DNA of 64,000 nt from Leptospira johnsonii (GCF_003112675.1 NZ_BFAY01000007.1:62001-126000), one strand, 5' to 3'. Counted from the first letter of the stretch, positions 9,601 through 18,445 are shown. The notes: generated by a model not told the origin, from the sequence alone. A program made the numbers and translations.

Positions 9601-11277
9601 TATTTTTTCCGAGTCTGATTTTCCCGCCAAGATCTGCTCTTCAAAAAGACCGTACAAATTCCTAAGTTCTATTGTCTTTGATTCGGCTTCATTTGCTGCT
9701 TGCAGAAGTGTAGAAGGAATGGTCCAGTCATTCTTCTTCGCCTCCTTAAGTTGTAGAGAACCGATATTTCTTAATATTTCGTGAATATTATAATATCCCG
9801 GGAATCGAGCCACTAGCTCCTGTTTGGAATTCAGTGCAGCTTCTATTTTGCCGGATCTTTCTTCTAAATTTCCGATCTCTTCTAAGATCGCACCTGCCAC
9901 CTGCGCGTCCGCATGAGATTTTATATTAGAAAAATAGTCTTTAATCTCAGTGAGTCCCTTGTTTTCGGATTCCAAGTAGAATACGTAAGCAAATCCCCAT
10001 TTGGGATCTAAACGAGACGCTCCCATCTCTTTTTTGATCTCCGAGGTTTTGCCCGACTTTTTATAGAGTGAATATTTTTCGTTTAGGACTTTGGCTCTAA
10101 AAATAGGATAAAGCGGATCTTCCTTATAATACAATTCCAGAGAATCTAACGCCAATAGATAATCGTCTAAGGATTGTTTTTTGCCGTATTCTTTGGCCAG
10201 TTCGAATTGCGCGGAAATATTAGAAGCCTTTGGAATAGATCCGCTCAAAGGAAGAAAATAGATATTTAAGGTTCCATAATATGCGGCAGTGAATAGGATA
10301 CTTCCTCCATTAAAGGAAGAATATTTCGTATCGAATAAAGAAAAATTTCCAGAGGTCAGCCTTCTTTCTTTCATATCGGAAAGATCCAATCGAATGATCA
10401 GGCTATTATCTCTTTCGTCCAATTTTCGATTTCCATCAGAATCGGAACGAATGGACGTATAAAACAAATATCTTCCATCGGAGGACAAGCTGGGCGAAAA
10501 ATCAATGTAAGCATCGTTAGTCAGTCTTTTGGTCTTTCTGGTGGATAGATCCAAAGAGTAGATCTCTCCTTCTCTGGAATCCGCATAAGAAAGATATACG
10601 ATCGTACTTCCGTCTTGGGACCAATATGGATTTACCGCTCCGGATTGGGTGAGTAAAATCGGTTTTTCCTTTCCCTCAGTATCCCATAAGATCAGATTGG
10701 GAGTTCCCGGGGTCAGCCTATCTGAAGAGAATAATAACACTCTACTATCCCTTCCCCAAACAGGATCGGAATCCGAAAATTTATCCGACTTGGAAATATC
10801 GGAATATTCTGGATTCGTGATAAACTCGAAATCGTCGCTTAAGAATCTTTTTCCTTCTAAGATTTTTTTAGCCCAGACCTCAGGCTCAATTTCTAAAAGA
10901 ACGATATCTCCCGCTGTATCAAATTGTTCCGATACGAATGCCAGTTTTTTACCATCTGGGCTGATTGCAGGTTTATATTCGGAAGAAGGATGTTCGGTAA
11001 CAGGAACTACAATAGAGCTCTTGAGATCTCTAAACCAGATATCATAATTTCCCTTTTGTCCCGTAGTATAAAAAAGATATCTTCCATCCTTTGTGGTGGA
11101 GTTATACAGGTTATTTCCCCTTTGCACGGTCAATGGAAACGGTTTATCATTTTCTGGATTGAAATAGTTTTTAGAAATAGGACCATAATCGAATTCGATA
11201 GGCCTTACTCTTTCTAAGGATTTAAAAACAGTACAATAAAAGAAGAAAAATGGTAAAAGGAAAATACTCCGTTTCAT
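3688..11277 (-). CDS. Giant lipoprotein: TolB-like propeller, TPR arrays, CHAT-like regions
   Basis: 2529 residues from the ATG at 11277, which has AAGG just upstream and lies 5 bases after the preceding stop; a TTG at 11301 would overlap that gene. A short signal sequence ends in FFFFYC with Cys15, suggesting a lipoprotein. Residues about 50-350 contain PD40/WD40-like blades (SPDGKKLAFVS, WSQDGSTIVYLS, SSDGRYLFYTS) as in TolB. A very long helical region with many TPR-like repeats follows (about 370-1480 and 1770-2230). Two regions, about 1590-1770 and the C-terminus from about 2300, resemble CHAT caspase-like domains. The last keeps a histidine in SSYHFL and a typical end (YPVDKYWNGYRLF), but I see no catalytic cysteine. 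Function unknown; probably an envelope scaffold working with the upstream AsmA-like and DUF1318 genes. Confidence 0.8.
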   Translation of the reverse strand: MKRSIFLLPFFFFYCTVFKSLERVRPIEFDYGPISKNYFNPENDKPFPLTVQRGNNLYNSTTKDGRYLFYTTGQKGNYDIWFRDLKSSIVVPVTEHPSSEYKPAISPDGKKLAFVSEQFDTAGDIVLLEIEPEVWAKKILEGKRFLSDDFEFITNPEYSDISKSDKFSDSDPVWGRDSRVLLFSSDRLTPGTPNLILWDTEGKEKPILLTQSGAVNPYWSQDGSTIVYLSYADSREGEIYSLDLSTRKTKRLTNDAYIDFSPSLSSDGRYLFYTSIRSDSDGNRKLDERDNSLIIRLDLSDMKERRLTSGNFSLFDTKYSSFNGGSILFTAAYYGTLNIYFLPLSGSIPKASNISAQFELAKEYGKKQSLDDYLLALDSLELYYKEDPLYPIFRAKVLNEKYSLYKKSGKTSEIKKEMGASRLDPKWGFAYVFYLESENKGLTEIKDYFSNIKSHADAQVAGAILEEIGNLEERSGKIEAALNSKQELVARFPGYYNIHEILRNIGSLQLKEAKKNDWTIPSTLLQAANEAESKTIELRNLYGLFEEQILAGKSDSEKISLSEKIESSNKIKERSPVLYRFLIYTKAAGLSGQGAFADSNSLLEPLLKEIAPKDPLFLKIHLLRSSNFKGLGSVRYSLESLRTFLENYDHDSGVEISDKEMERFFIYFENLARNYENRSDFFQASLHYFYNTENMFLAKSKSLFQDTVYKDYAIYYQKLMVDTSFKLARSISEKNASGILGNLNPLEFDPLDKKEGLVYIDQYFEKEKILPRARTFLDLATLYGYAYYLINRSVIRETYYYNSGTMDRVKKEAALRDYKQAEYELRWIIFAEPTYHDAYQLLGWLYQYVDIMKSRKPSDKEPTDEDKYKDEYSKYFPEKNFEENIELYSQILELLGENFQNKKALSDLRLNLGNNYFLLKNYPKADEQYSLVESYSNYIISKAQFEDYRQKAVFLFNSARASMYMSKYGDAVRKLKTASDIYSKNEFLQLYSGTDYSKSLQSYREKLTLLRTLTGLSHMELGEYALALPYLTEALELNEPSRLVDPINIRNALAISYQKLGYISKSEENLKEAEKEAYSRKTLWLPKKVSPKFWESVWDSMWDFVFETVLPDSVRISGSGRFPEAIPPVFQPLLSSGIRVNNLVLEQNYRLAAEETDKRLEYVSKKGLSKTLAGQLVQSQSYADLGFFQYKRNEFEKAKLAFLEENEFLKDSANLSGRSTGSFKRYLYSLFASIEASDKKEKGGYSEELNKALEELDRFKRESMENCLSSWSEDLLEGNSVCSESFYKQYYDFDILKATVLYYSGDENFKKGEWLEGFEKLGIASSLLETPSGLPKEIVGLSKDPFPRKERVFHFLSRASVFYRLGDLEKAEECLKAAEEMANVFYFGAELIQTWVLQARLDLISKKPDKAKAKLTKAEELLKKQFHLISDNKSFLLRDLYETKIRAELDSGNTNTAFNEWTRLQRLLNFRNFQKGNWEFVEARAEYVKFESDWKNYRNTYFKYQTALETRGDIKKEELALAQAASQVSKSLEVLRSKLPKKASFLDPFGVVTEDVLRQNETEIRLLESRGAVFARIKNSSSLKFLNFENESKAENWIKSNFENSGRNLTLDPGNTSIGEILHSQVSGISFKLSSSLSYGEDRTPKVISSFFPISGWNYRKVDSDSWTDILEDTDILVSSFPEIKGDSAFGERKKDALGLREIFSRDHRLGAVILTYSEKPSWNQILKAYTGLSGSGVNLMYLCPGESCVKESLEEIFAGKGSKSAIRFGKLIERAGNRNQEAERLFAKSRKDERLFDSSEVFSDLHKARSYAEPNSNLAFKIESDLLRAYQRLKPDLSLDKIFALRYEDRDLNSQKELGLNLCLSRLLETEYKDCGEIPLPDPKSGILNGIFALKEGKFPGASLSSNMSAERYDPFLFRLKLSNLALEAYYPDLASSQLGLAKQFISSGSDLETWKKMEARIRKEKALLEEDEDWAESVNQIELDPQERNYPRHLAFLENRKKLGHRISPLSLYSEIHSSSKALFQTLDAESRSSVLDLLRYSLPEETGKEMEEFLNSFVDLEGLKKNFPRQARIMLEFAKAYLSRGDYDKAKYWISKSKGISDEFHSSEIEFIHSKIYYLEGKKPNKISESGFSEYLSEYENASTKKSSEFVDLANRFVKHRKKKKFSPAERRELNDFITYLQTLSFQQNDSETFFDLGLIKDKISAVRSALFGRSVSYFDLPNFNKVSFALEEKIPENQEFLALMDLGLKTFYIKFTKGKSKGDLAFKDNRKVRASIYKYNEEADKGGAEVLLREALETEIRQNIRPSKNKTTYLYLSSYHFLAPILPKSEEEIYYVADPETLLKNPVHKEKEEFWDGFGIITKDDPNLSDWYSQLLQLENLELSPKGNPGITPFHVVRVPLVEDREKGILFGNRSVSEVETGTLQGVWMLASSFLEGFGNASLSLKDSLYYLGKFWKGPGIVNLGFQTDTHNSRFLREISSRKEDSKTSLRNRFLKTMETMREVYPVDKYWNGYRLFTTSFISKD

Positions 11278-11282
11278 TTTCC

Positions 11283-11906
11283 TTATTCCCTCTTTTTCCA
11301 ATTCCCAGCGGAGGCCTCGTAATATTCCCCTATGTCCACAGACCGAAGCCAGGTGGTTTGGACACTTTCCTTGATAGAATTTTTTTCTTTCTCAGAGAGG
11401 CTGCGGTTTGGATCGGCAAACGCCTTCTTTAGTTTTTCTTTAATTACGATCTCTCTATTTTCATTCGTAAGTTTAACAATATCATCTATACGAGACTTTT
11501 GCTTTGGATCTTTAGAGATCTTCTCCACTCCAGCCTCTCTAATCTTTGGATTCCATCTTACTTTCCCGTCCAAGCCTTCCGCCAAAATTCCTAGACTTCT
11601 ATATTCTCTTAACTCCCTTGCAAGATAGGCCAGAATACGAAGCGCCATATAGAATTGGTTATCTGAAGCATTTCCAAATTCTTCCTTGATCAGATCTCTT
11701 TCCCAGATCTCGGAGCCGGAAGAAGAAGTTTTAATGGATGCAATGAGCCATCCGTCTTTTTCCAGATTTCGATCCTCTCCCAACATTTGTTTTTCAGCTG
11801 CGGTTTGTGTCTGGGTAAACGTGATCGGAGGAGCCTTAATCGGGCAATACACGACCAAAGGAAAGAATGCAAAAAGAATAATAGTGGATTTTGGAATATT
11901 CTTCAT
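11283..11906 (-). CDS. DUF1318 (YdbL-like) lipoprotein
   Basis: 207 residues starting at ATG 11906, five bases after the AsmA-like gene. The signal sequence ends at Cys21 (PLVVYC), so it is probably a lipoprotein. The C-terminal 60 residues match the DUF1318 pattern: N-E-N-R near 150, a basic helix, then GEYYEASAGNWKKR at the end. DUF1318 is the family of E. coli YdbL, which works with lipoprotein YnbE and AsmA-like YdbH in intermembrane phospholipid transport. Here the mature N-terminus (CPIKAPPITFTQTQT) is YnbE-like, so this may be a natural YnbE-YdbL fusion; that is inference. The position right after an AsmA-like gene supports the assignment. Confidence 0.7.
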   Translation of the reverse strand: MKNIPKSTIILFAFFPLVVYCPIKAPPITFTQTQTAAEKQMLGEDRNLEKDGWLIASIKTSSSGSEIWERDLIKEEFGNASDNQFYMALRILAYLARELREYRSLGILAEGLDGKVRWNPKIREAGVEKISKDPKQKSRIDDIVKLTNENREIVIKEKLKKAFADPNRSLSEKEKNSIKESVQTTWLRSVDIGEYYEASAGNWKKRE

Positions 11907-11911
11907 AAGTT

Positions 11912-14900
11912 CTACTGATTGAAAGTTTCGATCTCGTTCTGAGCACGTTTGAGAAAATTCGCCAAAGGCATTCTTTGCTGAGACACCTGGTTATTTTCCA
12001 ACTGGATGATCGTTCCTAAAATGGAACGTTTGAATAAGATAACTGCGTAAACCAAACCCTTGGACAATTCCAATTCTATCTTATCCACTGCATAACTTCC
12101 GTAAATAAAATCAGTGAGTATGTTGGAAGGTGCAAAAATGTTGATCGCACTTTTTCCGAAATCGTTTCCGATCTGATAGATACTAAAAAATAGATTTAAG
12201 TTAGGCACAGGATCCCCCAGATTTCTTCCCCATAGATTCAGGTCCGCTTTCACTTTTCCATCATCTATCTTAGGTTGAGTTTTTGCAGGAAGCAATTGTT
12301 TTAGATCTATATCCTTTACTCTCAAAGAAACGGAGTATTCCATTTTTTCAGGATCGCCGGAGCCCACGTTAACGATCATATCCTTACCCCAAATTTCTCC
12401 GTCCAGAGTATATACTTTGAGATAATCCATTCGTAAATAATTTTCTGAGTATTCCAGGTTGGCAGAAAGTCCCGGAGAATCAGCCTTAGGCCTACTGTAT
12501 TCAAAAGGTGTTCCTTTTAAAGAAGGATGATTTCCTATAATCTGTCGGATCGTAAAATTCGGGGCCGGGGTCCTACCGTAGTTCATCACGAATTTTCGTT
12601 TGTTCCCCTCGATCAGATTTTTGGTCTCTTTTACGGAAAGATCGTGAGCAAATGGAACATCCGCATTCCATCCGTCTATCCGATATAGTTTACAATCGTA
12701 TCCTGGGCAGACCCCACTTTGCAAAAGTATATTAGAATTTTTAGATATTAGATTTCCTTGGATAACATTCGCATACCAGTTAAATTTGATCCCAGCTTCT
12801 CCTTGGAAGAAAAGCCCCTTGATCAGTCCGCTTTCCTTGGAAGATAAAAGTTTTAATTCTCCTTTTAAATTCGGAACAAACTCTCCCATAGAGGGGGGTG
12901 GTCCATTTTTGGAGGCCTTGGTCAGTTCTCCACCCAATCCTAAATGTAATTTTTGGGAGAATGCACTTAACTCGAGTTTATCTATTTTGATCTTGGAACT
13001 TGGACTTCCGATCATTTTTAGATCTATAGATAATTTTCCATCTCTCAGATTCATCCCAGGCAGATCGACGCCAAGACTTCCTTGGATATTCTGTCCATGT
13101 TTTCCAAGCGAATAATAAAAGTCTCCATCCAATGCGACCTTCTTTCCTACTTGGTTTCGAACCGGGATCAAAGTTTCCCGGAGAGATAAAGGAAGAAGTG
13201 GAACAAGATGTTCTAAGTCCAGATCCAATCCCGCTTTTTTCAGATCTAATACGAAAGGTTCTCCAAGTCCTATCCTTCCGCCCGTATCCAATTTTGCTGC
13301 TGAGTTCCCTTCAGGGGAGAAGGCCTGCAAGCCTAGATTAGATACTAAAATTTCCTCTAGGCCCCAGGCTTTTTTAGGAAAATGGAATATAGCTTTTAAG
13401 CCCCCTTCCAAATGTATATTTCCCGAATTGCCCCTACCCAGCGGAAATCTAAAACCCTTGGCTCTTAATTTTAGGCCGGCGTCCAGCTGCGAAAAATCCT
13501 TTCCTAAGGCGGAAAGTTCTGCGGAGAATTTTCCGGAATATCCTTTTAGATAATCTCCTAACCCGAAATTATCCAATTTCAGATTTAAGTTGGGTCCTTC
13601 CGCCTGAGAATAATTTAAATTCCCCTCCAACAGGATCTCATTATATATTACTTTCAAATTTTTGAATGTAAAAGATCTCATCCATGGAAGAGGGATCTTG
13701 GGTCCCGGATCTTTTTCACTCTGAGGATCGATCCGAACGTCCCAATCCAAATTGAATACAGGGACAGAATGTCTCTTCTTCCCGATCCTAAAATCCAATC
13801 CGTTTCCTCGGATTTCTCCTAGGACTCTTAAATTGTCCCAGCCTCCTTCCGCCAAAATCGGCGCAAGGCTTGCTTCTCCACTCATGGAGAAAGAATCGAA
13901 TCCAAGACTATGTAAAAAATCTGATAAAGGCGAAAGTCTTATTCTGGATTTTTGGATGGCAAGATTCACTTTTCCGGAATCCGCTGCGAAGTCGGAAATT
14001 TTTCCGCTCCCTTCTAACCAAGTGTCTTCTCCTACTTTCCATTCTAAATTCCTAAGTAGGAGTTCCTTCTTCTCTGGAGAAACATCCAAGTCATATTTCA
14101 ATGAAAAACCGAAAGGTGCGCTGACTCTGTTTGCGATTCGTATAGGTATTTTTTCGGAGCCAAGGTCGAGCTTGGAATGAAATCCAGATTTGGAACCTTC
14201 TGCCCTTTCCCAAATCCATGTACATCTGAATGGATGGTCTAGTCCTCCTGAAGAATCTTGGAATCGAAGTTTGATCTGATTCTCCGGATTCAACTTCACT
14301 TGGAACTCATCTATCAGATCCAAAATTTTTAGATCGAATGGGATCCGAGTGAAACGATCCGTATCCAAAAGAAATCCAAGTTCCAACCCTTCCAGCCCTG
14401 CAGAGTAAGACTTGGAACCGTTTTCCGAATTCACATGAACATTGATGTCTTTCAGGTCCAGTTCTAAGAATGCGCTGACTGGAATATAGGTACGGATCTC
14501 AGTAAGAGGTTCACTTTTTTCGACAGGAACTTCTTCTTTTTTGCTAGGAGGGAAAACAGAGGAGATATTCCAAAGGTTTCCTCTTTGGTGGAGGTCCAAC
14601 TCCAATCCTTGGATGGAAATTTTGGAAATTTTCAATCTTCCGAAGATGGCGAGTGGAAGATTGTAGGAGAGCCCCAGTTCTTTAGCGGTCATTACAGGCT
14701 TCTGACCCCAGTCGGTTGTGGGATACAATTTTACATCAGTGAATCTGAATCCATAGAGTGGAGAAAAACTTCTGACATTCGCCTCGAACTTTCCCGCAAA
14801 AACGGAAGAGGCGATTTTATCGAATAGGATCTGTCCTGTGATTGAGTTGAAAAGGAGATGATAGAAGAGAAAAATCCCCGCAATGATCCCAAGGCGGAGC

Positions 14901-14938
14901 TTTTTCTTTTTCAAATACTGTAAGAACTCGGAAGCCAA
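11912..14938 (-). CDS. AsmA/YdbH-like intermembrane transport protein
   Basis: 1008 residues with one N-terminal membrane segment (about 16-34), then a very long region of repeating short beta-strands and amphipathic segments, typical of AsmA/TamB/YdbH bridge proteins that carry phospholipid between inner and outer membrane. The N-terminal pattern 'Y-L-T-V-K-L-Y-P' and 'KISIQGLELDL' resembles AsmA. Start is TTG at 14938, 14 bases after the STAS stop; no in-frame ATG precedes the membrane segment. The DUF1318 gene follows five bases downstream, the pairing seen for ydbH-ynbE-ydbL in Gammaproteobacteria. YdbH orthology is inferred from context rather than from a clear motif. Confidence 0.7.
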   Translation of the reverse strand: MASEFLQYLKKKKLRLGIIAGIFLFYHLLFNSITGQILFDKIASSVFAGKFEANVRSFSPLYGFRFTDVKLYPTTDWGQKPVMTAKELGLSYNLPLAIFGRLKISKISIQGLELDLHQRGNLWNISSVFPPSKKEEVPVEKSEPLTEIRTYIPVSAFLELDLKDINVHVNSENGSKSYSAGLEGLELGFLLDTDRFTRIPFDLKILDLIDEFQVKLNPENQIKLRFQDSSGGLDHPFRCTWIWERAEGSKSGFHSKLDLGSEKIPIRIANRVSAPFGFSLKYDLDVSPEKKELLLRNLEWKVGEDTWLEGSGKISDFAADSGKVNLAIQKSRIRLSPLSDFLHSLGFDSFSMSGEASLAPILAEGGWDNLRVLGEIRGNGLDFRIGKKRHSVPVFNLDWDVRIDPQSEKDPGPKIPLPWMRSFTFKNLKVIYNEILLEGNLNYSQAEGPNLNLKLDNFGLGDYLKGYSGKFSAELSALGKDFSQLDAGLKLRAKGFRFPLGRGNSGNIHLEGGLKAIFHFPKKAWGLEEILVSNLGLQAFSPEGNSAAKLDTGGRIGLGEPFVLDLKKAGLDLDLEHLVPLLPLSLRETLIPVRNQVGKKVALDGDFYYSLGKHGQNIQGSLGVDLPGMNLRDGKLSIDLKMIGSPSSKIKIDKLELSAFSQKLHLGLGGELTKASKNGPPPSMGEFVPNLKGELKLLSSKESGLIKGLFFQGEAGIKFNWYANVIQGNLISKNSNILLQSGVCPGYDCKLYRIDGWNADVPFAHDLSVKETKNLIEGNKRKFVMNYGRTPAPNFTIRQIIGNHPSLKGTPFEYSRPKADSPGLSANLEYSENYLRMDYLKVYTLDGEIWGKDMIVNVGSGDPEKMEYSVSLRVKDIDLKQLLPAKTQPKIDDGKVKADLNLWGRNLGDPVPNLNLFFSIYQIGNDFGKSAINIFAPSNILTDFIYGSYAVDKIELELSKGLVYAVILFKRSILGTIIQLENNQVSQQRMPLANFLKRAQNEIETFNQ

Positions 14939-14952
14939 CCGAAATGTTTAGG

Positions 14953-15300
<348 letters not shown>

Positions 15301-15492
15301 TTCTTGGATTTTTGTGCTTATATAAGATCTGCATTCCGGCCTCCTTGTAAAGCGCTTTTTTGCGGAATTGGCCAGCCGGATCCCTCGAAAGCTCCCAAAA
15401 ATCAAAGAGAAACTAGGTTTTAACTCGGACAGAAATTACAGGAAATATTGTCGACATTTTGACCGAATACAAACATCGTACCAAGGTCAGCA

Positions 15493-16470
15493 ATGCCCGC
15501 TAAGCCCCCTCTTTTATCCCTAGTCATTCCCGTTTATAACGAGGAAAAAACCATCCCCGAACTTGTGAAAAGACTCCGGGGCCTACTCAGTATCTTAAAA
15601 GAAAAACACCGCTTCGGAAAAGAAGATGCGGAAATTCTTTTTGTAAACGACGGCTCAAGAGACGGAACCTTCGATGTATTAAAAAAATTCTGCGAATCAG
15701 AGCCTTCTTTTTTTCTTCTGAACTTATCTAGGAATTACGGACACCAATTGGCCATCACTGCAGGGATCGACACTGCAAGAGGGGAAACAGTCGCCGTCAT
15801 GGACGGAGACTTGCAAGATCCTCCAGAGTTCGTAGCCGACCTTTACGCAAAGATGTCAGAAGGTTACGACGTAGTTTATGCCAGAAGGAAAAAAAGAGAA
15901 GGTGAGTCCTTTTTCAAACTGATCACCGCTCATGTATTTTACAGGATCCTAAAAAAAATCACTCGCTTCGATATCCCGATCGATACTGGAGATTTCAGGA
16001 TCATGAGCAGAAGAGTGACGAATGTGTTAGTCTCCATGAGAGAACAGCATCGTTATATCCGAGGACTGATCGCTTGGATCGGTTTCAAACAAACCGGTTT
16101 GGAATATGATCGCGACGAACGTTTTGATGGAGAGACCAAGTTTTCAGTCAGCAAGATGTTAAAGTTCGCATTGGATGGCATCACTTCCTTCTCCTCTGCT
16201 CCACTCAAATTTTCCTCTTATTTAGGATTTGCTTCCGCATTTTTCGGAGCATTGTATACGGTCTATATTCTCTACTTAAAATTGTTTACTGATAATACCA
16301 TCCAAGGTTGGACCTCGGTCATGATCGTAGTTCTGGTATTAGGTGGGATCCAGCTCATCGCATTAGGTATGATTGGCGAATATTTGAGCAGAGTAAACGA
16401 TCAGTCCAAGAACCGCCCTCTGTATGTGATCGAAAAGATATACTCAGTACGACCAAAAAGTAAAAAATGA
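15493..16470 (+). CDS. Family 2 glycosyltransferase, polyprenyl-phosphate sugar type (GtrB/ArnC-like)
   Basis: 325 residues. The GT-A fold shows VIPVYNE (11-17), VNDGSRDG (51-58) and the metal-binding MDGDLQDPPE (103-112), followed by the DFRIMSRR and REQHRYIRGL segments typical of dolichol-phosphate mannosyltransferase, GtrB and ArnC. Two C-terminal transmembrane segments (about 235-257 and 268-292) anchor it to the inner membrane. The expected reaction is transfer of a sugar from a nucleotide donor to undecaprenyl phosphate on the cytoplasmic face. It overlaps the next gene by four bases (ATGA), so the two are translationally coupled. That gene is a plausible user of the lipid-linked sugar on the other face. 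Confidence 0.88.
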   Translation: MPAKPPLLSLVIPVYNEEKTIPELVKRLRGLLSILKEKHRFGKEDAEILFVNDGSRDGTFDVLKKFCESEPSFFLLNLSRNYGHQLAITAGIDTARGETVAVMDGDLQDPPEFVADLYAKMSEGYDVVYARRKKREGESFFKLITAHVFYRILKKITRFDIPIDTGDFRIMSRRVTNVLVSMREQHRYIRGLIAWIGFKQTGLEYDRDERFDGETKFSVSKMLKFALDGITSFSSAPLKFSSYLGFASAFFGALYTVYILYLKLFTDNTIQGWTSVMIVVLVLGGIQLIALGMIGEYLSRVNDQSKNRPLYVIEKIYSVRPKSKK

Positions 16471-18401
16471 ACCGCACCTGGGATAGAATTTTAGGAATTA
16501 TATTCGGCTTAGTCGCGTTGTTTGCCACTGGAGTTATGATCTCCAAGAACTGGCAGGCATTCTTAGAGATCTGTCCTATTACAGACCTTCTTACTTGGGA
16601 CGAGAATATCCGCTTAACTGCTGTATACGATCAGTTCCAGGATTATAGAGACGGCAAAATCTGGAGAGCAACTCTTCCTTTCTTAGAGGCGGCCACATGG
16701 CCACCTTTGCGTCCAATATTTTCCCTTATACTTTTGGCAAGTCCGGGAGAATGGCCCATCACTTGGAAAGATTCCTTTCTAGGTCTGGCATTCTATGCTC
16801 TTTGTTTTCCTTCTATCATTTATATCGTTTCCAGGATTTCCGGATCTTTTCTTTTCGGAAGTTTGGTTTCCATTTTCGTATTGGCATTGACCCTTCATAC
16901 TTCTGAAACTCCTGCTTATAGTCTTTCTTCTATGCTAGAAACCCAAGGGATGTTCATTCTTCTTTGGGTATATTGGGGTCTCTACAAACTTTATGATTCC
17001 GTAAAGGACTTAAAACCTGGAGAAAGTTTGCCCGCGGGCTCCAAGGTAGCGGCTTTGGTCTCGGTAGTTTTGATCCTTCTATTTTTTACGAAATATCCGT
17101 ATGGACTTTTATTATTCATTTCGATCTTTTTATTCGAGTTAATTTCCAGATTTCCGGAATGGATCGGATTCATTCGATTCTCTGTGAAGGTTCACTATAA
17201 AGGGGTCAGGCTTTTATTCCTGATCATCGTGGTCCTTCTTGTACTTTCATTGCCTGTTTTAAGAGTAGTTACGGATTGGAACCTGGACCAAAGGTCCTTT
17301 AAAAAAGTATTATATTTTCTGACAGTTCTTCTTTTCTTGGATTTCAACTATTTCCTATTTAGAAACAGAAAGGATTTAGGAGAAATTTCCCCTCCTTCTA
17401 TCAAAATACTCTATCTGTATGCGATCCTTCCTTGTTTTATCTGGTTATTCACAAACCTGGACAGGGTAATGAGTTTAGTAAACGCTCAGATGATCGTGAA
17501 CAAATTCGTTCGTAGTTTTATCTTAAGTTTATTCGAATCTCCAGAGGATAAATTTCCGGCGAGCCATGTATTCAGTGAGCCTTGGATCTTTAGGACCTTC
17601 TTCTTATTTTCTTTGAGCGCTATCGGATACTGGCTTTATCTAAATCGAAAAGAACGAACTGCTTCTCCGCAAACAAAGGGAGAAGGAAGAATAGATTCTC
17701 TACTCGCTAAGCTTCAGAATATCAGCTGGCCGAAATTCCTAAAAGATTCGTTATTCGCAATCACTGTTATCGTATTCTTGCAATATATAGTTATCGATGC
17801 GAGCACTGGAAACAAACAACTTAGACATGTATTCTATCCTTTGCCTGCATTACTTACGATCTTAAGTCTTTGGTCTTTCAGATTAGTCCAAGTTTCCGAG
17901 AAGAATAGAAAGTTACTCTTCTACGGAGTTTTCCTGTTCTTCTTACTTTGGGCCTCGAGCTTATTTATAAGAGAAGGCGGACTATTCAGCCAAACCTATT
18001 TTTCCAAAAACCAATTCTGTCTAAAAGGATTCGACACAGTCACATTCGATCCTGCGAGAGAATTTGCAAAAGAGATAGATCCTCAAGGAAAATACGTCGC
18101 ATTCAACGCGTTTCACGATGAGGAGAACTTCCAGGTGCGGGGGCGAATTCTCGCCTCCGAATTTGATCTTTTATTCAGACAAAAAACGGTCGAAAAAGGT
18201 AAATATCGCAACGATAGCAAATACAAATGGAAATCCTGGGACGAGTTTGACAAAGCTGTGTATATAGGCCCATCCTGCGAGCTACCTCACAAGTATCTTT
18301 CCAGAGCAGAAAGTTTAGGGATCACCCTGGAATTGATCAAAGAAATTAAACGCCCTGACGGAGATTATTGTTTCAAAGAATTTCGTCTTATTAAAAAATA
18401 A
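16467..18401 (+). CDS. Polytopic membrane protein, GT-C glycosyltransferase-like
   Basis: 644 residues with about 10-12 hydrophobic segments in the first 510 residues and a soluble C-terminal part. The first extracytoplasmic loop contains DLLTWDENIRL, fitting the acidic loop-1 motif of GT-C/ArnT (GT39-like) enzymes that use polyprenyl-phosphate sugars. Coupling with the upstream GtrB-like enzyme by an ATGA overlap supports a role in adding a sugar to lipid A, O-antigen or protein in the periplasm. No specific family signature beyond this was recognised, so acceptor and sugar are unknown. Multiple membrane segments are certain; the GT-C call is moderate. Confidence 0.65.
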   Translation: MNRTWDRILGIIFGLVALFATGVMISKNWQAFLEICPITDLLTWDENIRLTAVYDQFQDYRDGKIWRATLPFLEAATWPPLRPIFSLILLASPGEWPITWKDSFLGLAFYALCFPSIIYIVSRISGSFLFGSLVSIFVLALTLHTSETPAYSLSSMLETQGMFILLWVYWGLYKLYDSVKDLKPGESLPAGSKVAALVSVVLILLFFTKYPYGLLLFISIFLFELISRFPEWIGFIRFSVKVHYKGVRLLFLIIVVLLVLSLPVLRVVTDWNLDQRSFKKVLYFLTVLLFLDFNYFLFRNRKDLGEISPPSIKILYLYAILPCFIWLFTNLDRVMSLVNAQMIVNKFVRSFILSLFESPEDKFPASHVFSEPWIFRTFFLFSLSAIGYWLYLNRKERTASPQTKGEGRIDSLLAKLQNISWPKFLKDSLFAITVIVFLQYIVIDASTGNKQLRHVFYPLPALLTILSLWSFRLVQVSEKNRKLLFYGVFLFFLLWASSLFIREGGLFSQTYFSKNQFCLKGFDTVTFDPAREFAKEIDPQGKYVAFNAFHDEENFQVRGRILASEFDLLFRQKTVEKGKYRNDSKYKWKSWDEFDKAVYIGPSCELPHKYLSRAESLGITLELIKEIKRPDGDYCFKEFRLIKK

Positions 18402-18411
18402 TTGGACTAAG

Positions 18412-18427
18412 CCGAAACCTGTTTCGG
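18412..18427. other. Hairpin just upstream of the histidine kinase start
   Basis: CCGAAA-CCTG-TTTCGG forms a perfect 6-bp stem with a 4-base loop, between the glycosyltransferase stop (18401) and the GTG start at 18446. It has no following T-tract, so it is not a classical terminator. It could limit read-through or stabilise an mRNA end. Confidence 0.35.
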
Positions 18428-18445
18428 TAAACGGCTCAAGGCATC

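Noticed and set aside
10649..11047. 132-codon plus-strand frame opposite the giant lipoprotein gene
   Set aside because: Shadow of the propeller-coding frame; Ser-rich sequence follows from reversed codons.
11278..11301. Longer TTG start of the giant lipoprotein at 11301
   Set aside because: It would overlap the DUF1318 gene and push the signal sequence inward, whereas ATG 11277 has a site and a short gap.
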